64,000 nt of DNA from Arthrobacter sp. Leaf141 (lineage in GTDB: Bacteria; Actinomycetota; Actinomycetes; Actinomycetales; Micrococcaceae), in NCBI RefSeq assembly GCF_001424565.1, contig NZ_LMOL01000010.1, positions 228 through 64,227 on the forward strand. The letters are read 5' to 3'. The notes below the pieces were generated by a model. It did no database searches. It was not told the origin of the DNA and saw only the letters and a list, made by a program, of their open reading frames with translations. Numbering within the stretch: the first letter of the stretch is position 1; the number at the start of each line of letters is the position of its first letter. Below are positions 58,805-64,000 of the stretch, in pieces. A program made the translations under genes and the position numbers.

Positions 58805-60619
58805 TTGGGACCGAAGGAAACACCCGCAGAACCAGCAGCCGCGGCACCGCAGCCGGGCGCTGAACGCACCTCAGTGCACAACCTCCGCCGGCGGCCGCAC
58901 GCCAAGGTGCTGGTGGTGGGCGGCGGCATCAACGGTGTGGGAACGTTCCGCGACCTGGCGCTGCAGGGCGTGGACGTTGCGCTCGTGGAACGCGGCGACT
59001 ACTGCCAGGGCGCCAGCGGAGCCTCCTCGCACATGATCCACGGCGGCATCCGCTACCTGGAAAACGGTGAGTTCCGGCTGGTCCAGGAGTCGGTGGTGGA
59101 ACGCAACCGGCTGCTCCGCATTGCCCCCCACTACGTGAAGCCGCTGCAGACCACCATCCCCATCTTCAGCACGTTCTCCGGCATCCTGTCCGCACCGGCC
59201 CGCTTCCTGACCCACAAGCAGGGCAAGCCCAAGGAACGCGGCGCGTTCCTCATCAAAGTGGGCCTGAGCCTCTACGATTCCTTCTCCCGCGACGGCGGCA
59301 CCGTTCCCCGGCACCAGTTCCGCGGCCGGAAGCGTGCCCTGGCCGAGCTGCCCCGCCTGCGGCAGGACGTCAAGTACGCGGCCACCTACTTCGATGCCTC
59401 GGTGCACAACCCCGAACGGCTCACCCTCGACGTCCTCCAGGACGGCGAAAAAGCTGGCCAGTCCGGCTCCGCCGCGGCCCAGGGCGACACCGCCCGGGCC
59501 AGCAACTACCTGTCCCTGGTATCAACGACGGAGCAGCCCAACGCCGGCACCGGCCGCGGCAGCACGGTCCGGCTCCGCGACGAACTGACGGGGGAGGAGT
59601 TCGACTTCACCGCCGACGTCATCGTTAACACCACCGGCGCCTGGGTGGATCAGACCAACGGGGCCATGGGATCGGCGTCGACCTTTATGGGCGGCACCAA
59701 GGGCTCGCACATTGTGCTGGACCATCCCGCCCTGCTGGACGCCTGCCAGGGCCGGGAAATCTTCTTCGAGCACACCGACGGCCGGATCGTCCTGATCTAC
59801 CCCATGGGCGACCGCGTCCTGGTGGGCACCACCGACGTGGACGCGGACATGGCACAGGACGCCGTCTGCACCGACGAGGAGATCGACTACTTCTTCGAAC
59901 TGGTGGGCCACGTCTTCCCGGACATCCCCGTCTCGCGGGAGCAGATTGTCTACACCTTCTCCGGCGTCCGCCCGCTGCCCCGGCACGATGCAACCCAGCC
60001 CGGCTTCGTCTCCCGCGATTACCGGATTGAACGCCGCGGCCCCGGTGCCGGCGCCCCGCAGGCGGCGCCCGTCCTCAGCCTGGTGGGCGGCAAATGGACC
60101 ACGTTCCGGGCCCTGGCCGAGCACCTCACCAACGATGTCCTGGCCGAACTGGGCGAGCAGCGCAAGGTGTCGACGGCGCAACTGGCCATCGGCGGCGGCG
60201 CCGGCTTCCCGGCCGACGAGGCCGGGGTTCAGGCCTGGATCAAGGCGCACATGACAGCAGACCGGGACGCTGACCGCACGGCGGGGCTCCTGACCCGCTA
60301 CGGTACCCGCGCCGAAGCCGTCATGGAGTTCCTTGACGCCGCGCCGGACCGTGCCCTGCACTCCACCCGCGAACTGAGTGTCCGGGAACTGGAGTTCATG
60401 GCCGCCAACGAGCAGGTGGGCCACCTCGTGGACATCCTGGTCCGCCGCACCTCCCTGGCCTTCCGGGGCCTGGTGACCGGCGAACTGCTCAATGAAATGG
60501 CCGATGTCCTGGGCGCCCCGCTGCACTGGGATGCCGCCGCCAGGGCCGCCGAAGTGCGGCACGCCCAAGAGGTGCTGCAGCGGTTCCACCGCGTGGAAAT
60601 CCACAGCCTGGTCGCCTGA
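58805..60619 (+). CDS. glpD: Glycerol-3-phosphate dehydrogenase/oxidase
   Basis: FAD-dependent enzyme at the membrane that oxidises glycerol 3-phosphate to dihydroxyacetone phosphate. The dinucleotide-binding motif GGGINGVG lies at residues 39-46, with VERGDYCQGASGASSHMIHGGIRYLENGEF just after. Length 604 residues, including an extra N-terminal 30 residues and a basic, Ala/Arg-rich tail. The start is TTG with AGGGAG about 7-12 bases upstream. It starts the glpD-glpF-glpK operon. Confidence 0.94.
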   Translation: MGPKETPAEPAAAAPQPGAERTSVHNLRRRPHAKVLVVGGGINGVGTFRDLALQGVDVALVERGDYCQGASGASSHMIHGGIRYLENGEFRLVQESVVERNRLLRIAPHYVKPLQTTIPIFSTFSGILSAPARFLTHKQGKPKERGAFLIKVGLSLYDSFSRDGGTVPRHQFRGRKRALAELPRLRQDVKYAATYFDASVHNPERLTLDVLQDGEKAGQSGSAAAQGDTARASNYLSLVSTTEQPNAGTGRGSTVRLRDELTGEEFDFTADVIVNTTGAWVDQTNGAMGSASTFMGGTKGSHIVLDHPALLDACQGREIFFEHTDGRIVLIYPMGDRVLVGTTDVDADMAQDAVCTDEEIDYFFELVGHVFPDIPVSREQIVYTFSGVRPLPRHDATQPGFVSRDYRIERRGPGAGAPQAAPVLSLVGGKWTTFRALAEHLTNDVLAELGEQRKVSTAQLAIGGGAGFPADEAGVQAWIKAHMTADRDADRTAGLLTRYGTRAEAVMEFLDAAPDRALHSTRELSVRELEFMAANEQVGHLVDILVRRTSLAFRGLVTGELLNEMADVLGAPLHWDAAARAAEVRHAQEVLQRFHRVEIHSLVA

Positions 60620-60708
60620 GGCCGGACTGACCGCCGGGGCGGCAAACCGCCCCGGCCCAACGGCCCCCAACCCGCAGGGGCCAACAACAGAGATAATAGG
60701 AGTCAAAG

Positions 60709-61458
60709 ATGTCTCTTGGAATTGTGTTCCTTTCCGAGCTCTTCGGAACGGCGATGGTCACCCTCCTGGGTTGTGGCGTCGTCGCAAACGTCGCCCTTCG
60801 GGGGACGAAAGGAAATAACGGCGGGTTCCTGATGGTCACCTGGGGATGGGGAATTGCAGTCTTCGCCGGTGTGTTTGTCGCCGCCAAGTCCGGCGCGCAC
60901 CTGAACCCGGCCGTCACCCTGGGCAAGCTCACCAACGGCGGCGCCACCTACGCCCCGGACGTTCCCATTTCGTTAGCCTCCACGGTGACCTACCTGGGCG
61001 CCGAACTGCTGGGTGCCTTCATCGGCGCCGTGGTCTGCTGGCTCGCCTATAAGCAGCACTTCGACGCCGAACCCGAGCCCGCAGCCAAGCTTGGTGTGTT
61101 TTCCACGGGCCCCGCGATCCGGGCCACCCCGTGGAACCTGGCCACGGAAATCATCGCCACCTTCGTCCTGGTCTTCGTTATCCTCGCCTTCGGCGGGACC
61201 CCCTCAGGCCTTGGCCCCCTCGCCGTGGCGCTGCTCGTCGTCGGCATCGGCATCTCCCTCGGCGGCCCCACCGGCTACGCCATCAACCCGGCCCGTGACC
61301 TCGGTCCCCGCATCGCCCACGCCCTGCTCCCCATCAAAGGCAAGGGTTCCAGCGACTGGAGCTACGCCTGGATCCCGGTGGCAGGCCCCCTGGCGGGCGG
61401 GGCCCTGGCCGGCCTCGTGGCCAAGATTGTGCCGATCATTTTTATCGCCGCTGCCTGA
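60709..61458 (+). CDS. glpF: Glycerol uptake facilitator (MIP family)
   Basis: Aquaglyceroporin with about six transmembrane helices. The two pore NPA motifs are at residues 66-68 (LNPAVTLGK) and 193-195 (INPARDLGPR). The Asp after the second NPAR is a feature of glycerol-conducting members. Length 249 residues. AGGAG lies 7-11 bases before the ATG. It lies 89 bases downstream of glpD and 77 upstream of glpK. Confidence 0.94.
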   Translation: MSLGIVFLSELFGTAMVTLLGCGVVANVALRGTKGNNGGFLMVTWGWGIAVFAGVFVAAKSGAHLNPAVTLGKLTNGGATYAPDVPISLASTVTYLGAELLGAFIGAVVCWLAYKQHFDAEPEPAAKLGVFSTGPAIRATPWNLATEIIATFVLVFVILAFGGTPSGLGPLAVALLVVGIGISLGGPTGYAINPARDLGPRIAHALLPIKGKGSSDWSYAWIPVAGPLAGGALAGLVAKIVPIIFIAAA

Positions 61459-61535
61459 CCTGACCCACGGGCGCTTCAGCCCAACCGCTCCACCAGCCAT
61501 GAACCGTCACTCACTGACAAGACAAGGACGTCACC

Positions 61536-63050
61536 ATGAACCAGTACGTAATCGCCATCGACCAGGGCACCACCAGCACGCGCGCCATCATTTTTGACCA
61601 CAGCGGGGCGATCGTCTCCTCCGGCCAGATGGAACACGAGCAGATCTTCCCGCAGGCCGGGTGGGTGGAACACAACGCTGCCGAAATCTGGAACAACACC
61701 CGGGAGGTCATTGCCTCCGCCCTGTCCAAGGCGAACCTGACCCGCCACGACATAGCCGCCGTCGGGATCACCAACCAGCGCGAAACCGCCGTCGTGTGGG
61801 ACAAAACCACCGGCGAGCCCGTGTACAACGCCATCGTATGGCAGGACACCCGCACGCAGGACATCGTCGATGAACTGTCCAAGGACGGCGGCGGGGACCG
61901 GTTCAAGCCAAAAGTCGGCCTGCCCCTGGCCACCTACTTCTCCGGCACCAAAATCAAGTGGATCCTGGACAACGTGGCCGGCGCCCGCGAAAAGGCCGAG
62001 GCCGGCGACCTGGTGTTCGGCAACACCGATGCCTGGGTCCTGTGGAACCTCACCGGCGGCGTTGACGGCGGCGTCCACGTCACGGACGTCACCAACGCCT
62101 CCCGCACCCTGTTTATGGACCTCGAAACCCTTCAGTGGGACGAGGAAATCCTCGGCATCTTCGGCGTCCCGCTCAGCATGATGCCCGAGATCCGCTCCTC
62201 CTCCGAGGTCTACGGCCAGGTCCACGGCTCCCAGCTGCTCCGCGAAACGCCCGTCGCCGGTATCCTGGGCGACCAGCAGGCCGCCACGTTCGGGCAGGCA
62301 GCGTTCCAGACCGGCGAAGCCAAAAACACCTACGGCACCGGCTGCTTCCTCATCTTCAACACCGGTGAGGAAATCGTCCACTCCAAAAACGGCCTGCTCA
62401 CCACGGTCGGCTACAAGCTTGGCGACGCTGCGCCGCACTACGCCCTGGAAGGCTCCATCGCCGTCACCGGTTCCCTGATCCAGTGGCTGCGCGACAATCT
62501 CGGCCTGATCAGCAGCGCACCGGAGGTGGAAACGCTTGCCGCCGCCGTCGAGGACAACGGCGGCGTGTACATCGTCCCGGCCTTCTCCGGCCTCTTCGCC
62601 CCCTACTGGCGCTCCGATGCCCGTGGCGCCATTGTGGGGCTCACCCGGTACGTCAACAAAAACCACATCGCCCGGGCCGCGCTGGAATCCACGGCGTTCC
62701 AGACCCGCGAGGTCCTCGACGCAGTCAACGCCGACTCCGGCGTGCCGCTGACCGAACTGAAGGTCGACGGCGGCATGGTCGCCAACGATGCCCTGATGCA
62801 GTTCCAGGCGGACATCCTCGGCGTTCCCGTCATTCGGCCCAAGGTCGTGGAAACCACCGCCCTGGGCGCCGCGTACGCTGCGGGCCTCGCCGTGAACTTC
62901 TGGAAGGACCTCGGCGAGCTGTCTGCCAACTGGTCCGAAGACAAGCGGTGGGAACCCCAGCTGGACCAGGCCGAGCAGGACCGCCAGCTGCGGCTCTGGA
63001 AGAAAGCCGTCACCAAGTCCATGGACTGGGTCGACGAAGACGTGAAGTAG
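61536..63050 (+). CDS. glpK: Glycerol kinase
   Basis: Phosphorylates glycerol to glycerol 3-phosphate. It shows the ATP-phosphate motif [42 protein letters not shown] and the FGGY-family region [19 protein letters not shown]. Length 504 residues, normal. The Firmicutes-type regulatory His loop is not evident. AAGGAC lies 6-11 bases before the ATG. It is the last gene of the operon, followed by a very strong terminator. Confidence 0.96.
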   Translation: MNQYVIAIDQGTTSTRAIIFDHSGAIVSSGQMEHEQIFPQAGWVEHNAAEIWNNTREVIASALSKANLTRHDIAAVGITNQRETAVVWDKTTGEPVYNAIVWQDTRTQDIVDELSKDGGGDRFKPKVGLPLATYFSGTKIKWILDNVAGAREKAEAGDLVFGNTDAWVLWNLTGGVDGGVHVTDVTNASRTLFMDLETLQWDEEILGIFGVPLSMMPEIRSSSEVYGQVHGSQLLRETPVAGILGDQQAATFGQAAFQTGEAKNTYGTGCFLIFNTGEEIVHSKNGLLTTVGYKLGDAAPHYALEGSIAVTGSLIQWLRDNLGLISSAPEVETLAAAVEDNGGVYIVPAFSGLFAPYWRSDARGAIVGLTRYVNKNHIARAALESTAFQTREVLDAVNADSGVPLTELKVDGGMVANDALMQFQADILGVPVIRPKVVETTALGAAYAAGLAVNFWKDLGELSANWSEDKRWEPQLDQAEQDRQLRLWKKAVTKSMDWVDEDVK

Positions 63051-63063
63051 CTCCGGCTTAGAG

Positions 63064-63140
63064 AGAGGGGCCGGTGACTCCCGCCCGCCCGCTTCGCGGT
63101 GCCCACCACACCATGGCGGGGAGTCACCGGCCCCTCTTTT
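63064..63140 (+). terminator. Terminator of the glp operon
   Basis: A perfect 19-bp stem (63064-63082 with 63119-63137) ending in TTTT, separated by 36 bases that can fold a small CCGC-TTC-GCGG hairpin. It lies 14 bases past the glpK stop. The rest of the 333-base gap holds the leuS control region. Confidence 0.9.
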
Positions 63141-63194
63141 CGTATCTTCGCTGAAGCGGCTGATGTTCATGCGGCCGGAGCTAATTAGGTGCGC

Positions 63195-63200
63195 TAAAGT
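63195..63200 (+). promoter_or_regulatory. -10 element TAAAGT of a leaderless promoter for the leuS leader
   Basis: TAAAGT followed by six bases (GGATTC) and the ATG of the leader ORF at 63207. It has the same geometry as the other leaderless promoters in this window. No convincing -35 is visible. Confidence 0.55.
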
Positions 63201-63206
63201 GGATTC

Positions 63207-63260
63207 ATGCGTGCGATCCTCTTGCTTAGTCAGCCGCCGGGTGTCCGAAACATCGGATAG
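63207..63260 (+). CDS. leuS leader peptide (three consecutive Leu codons)
   Basis: A 17-codon ORF, MRAILLLSQPPGVRNIG, stop TAG, in the gap before leuS. Codons 5-7 are CTC, TTG and CTT, consecutive Leu codons, two of which are uncommon in such GC-rich DNA. It starts right after a TANNNT box at leaderless spacing and is followed by a hairpin (TCCGA-AACA-TCGGA inside the ORF) and a terminator 9 bases past its stop. It fits a ribosome-mediated attenuation leader that senses charged tRNA-Leu. It is too short to be a stand-alone protein in any normal sense. Confidence 0.65.
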   Translation: MRAILLLSQPPGVRNIG

Positions 63261-63269
63261 CTGAGCGGC

Positions 63270-63294
63270 AGCCCCTCCATGGAGAGGGGCTTTT
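63270..63294 (+). terminator. Attenuator-like terminator in the leuS leader
   Basis: An 8-bp stem (AGCCCCTC / GAGGGGCT) with a CATGGA loop and a TTTT tail. It lies between the leader ORF and leuS. Upstream stems GCCGC/GCGGC and TCAGC/GCTGA are mutually exclusive alternatives, so ribosome position could decide whether the terminator forms. Confidence 0.65.
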
Positions 63295-63383
63295 GTGTGT
63301 CCGGGGTACTTTCCGGGCCGGCAGCAGGAGGATCAGGCCGTTATGGCAGTACAGATGCCGTGACAGAACAGAAGAGGGCAGCA

Positions 63384-64000
63384 GTGGGCGTTCAGCCGGA
63401 GACCAAGACCGGAACAGCAGCATCAGCAGCGGAGGCGCCCGAAGAAGGCGCCTACAGCTTTACCGCCATGGAGGCCAGATGGCCCAAGGTGTGGGACGAC
63501 CTCCAGGTCTTCACTCCTGTGGATGACGGCTCGAAGGAACGCCGCTACGTGCTGGACATGTTCCCGTACCCGTCCGGCGACCTGCACATGGGCCACGCCG
63601 AAGCGTTCGCCATGGGCGATGTCGTGGCCCGCTACCTCCGCCAGCAGGGCTTCGACGTGCTGCACCCCATCGGCTGGGACTCCTTCGGCCTGCCCGCGGA
63701 AAACGCCGCCATCAAGCGCAACGCCCACCCCAGCGAGTGGACCTACGCCAACATCGACACCCAGGCCGCGTCCTTCAAGCGGTACGCGATTTCCGCTGAC
63801 TGGTCCCGCCGCCTGCACACCTCGGACCCCGGCTACTACCGCTGGACCCAGTGGCTGTTCAAGCGCTTCTACCAGCGTGGACTGGCCTACCGCAAGGATT
63901 CCCCGGTCAACTGGTGCCCCAAGGACCAGACGGTGCTGGCCAACGAACAGGTGGTCAACGGGGCCTGCGAACGCTGCGGCACCATCGTCACCAAAAAGTC
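63384..64000 (+). CDS. leuS: Leucyl-tRNA synthetase, 5' part
   Basis: Class I synthetase for tRNA-Leu, cut by the window end after about 205 codons. The HIGH motif appears as HMGH in [16 protein letters not shown], followed by the LeuRS stretch [23 protein letters not shown] and a zinc-binding-type CERCGT. The start is the GTG at 63384 with AGAGGG 7-12 bases upstream; an in-frame GTG at 63360 has no ribosome binding site. It is controlled by the leader described at 63207-63294. Confidence 0.93.
   Translation, partial: MGVQPETKTGTAASAAEAPEEGAYSFTAMEARWPKVWDDLQVFTPVDDGSKERRYVLDMFPYPSGDLHMGHAEAFAMGDVVARYLRQQGFDVLHPIGWDSFGLPAENAAIKRNAHPSEWTYANIDTQAASFKRYAISADWSRRLHTSDPGYYRWTQWLFKRFYQRGLAYRKDSPVNWCPKDQTVLANEQVVNGACERCGTIVTKK

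Noticed and set aside
63141..63206. A -35 element for the leuS promoter
   Set aside because: No hexamer near TTGACA lies 16-19 bases before TAAAGT; only the -10 box is supported.

Overview
The window reads as a stretch of core chromosome from a high-GC actinobacterium of the Arthrobacter/Pseudarthrobacter type (Micrococcaceae). The evidence is GC-rich coding sequence with frequent GTG and TTG starts, actinobacterial markers (actinobacterial IHF, acVLRF1, a helicase-motif-less PriA, MurT/GatD, DUF6167), and a pyrR-pyrB-pyrC-membrane protein-carA-carB-pyrF-mihF-gmk-rpoZ-coaBC-metK-priA order that matches the mycobacterial chromosome. I see no insertion sequence, prophage, CRISPR array, tRNA or rRNA gene, and no obvious frameshifted gene. 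The genus is an inference from remembered protein families, not from a search.

Layout. 1-5.4 kb: an M3 oligopeptidase (-), a CapA-like lipoprotein (+), and gatD/murT (-), which amidate lipid II. 5.5-9.4 kb: pdxT, a YebC/PmpR regulator and ruvC-ruvA-ruvB, with a LexA-like box in front of ruvA. 9.6-15.4 kb: yajC-secD-secF (accessory Sec complex), then the bifunctional (p)ppGpp enzyme, whose 3' end overlaps a convergent AbiEi-like gene. 16-18.6 kb (-): a DUF349 protein and a membrane-anchored cyclophilin. 18.8-24.9 kb: hisS, an APC permease (-), aspS, a GNAT protein and an acVLRF1 ribosome-rescue factor (-). 25-32.9 kb: rarA, rpsD, two small membrane-associated proteins, alaS, ruvX and mltG. 32.9-38.3 kb: aroE-aroC-aroK-aroB, a TPR-like protein, efp and nusB, mostly translationally coupled. 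38.3-39.6 kb (-): a PrsW-like protease. 39.8-54.8 kb: the pyrimidine operon followed by mihF, gmk, rpoZ, coaBC, metK and priA. 54.8-58.7 kb (-): a GT4 glycosyltransferase, an alpha/beta hydrolase, an aldo/keto reductase and a SorC-family regulator. 58.8-63.1 kb: glpD-glpF-glpK ending in a strong terminator. 63.2-64 kb: a leucine-codon leader peptide, an attenuator-like terminator and the start of leuS, cut by the window edge.

How it works together. The aro genes feed chorismate synthesis. The pyr operon makes UMP and probably carries a PyrR-binding loop over the pyrR ribosome binding site. The glp genes import, phosphorylate and oxidise glycerol, facing a divergent SorC regulator across two short palindromes. 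Many first-in-transcript genes have TANNNT exactly 6-7 bases before the start codon and no Shine-Dalgarno, the mark of leaderless transcripts; this settles several start codons. The most notable signal is the upstream region of leuS: a leaderless 17-codon ORF with three consecutive Leu codons, followed by a terminator hairpin, looks like ribosome-mediated attenuation of a leucyl-tRNA synthetase gene.
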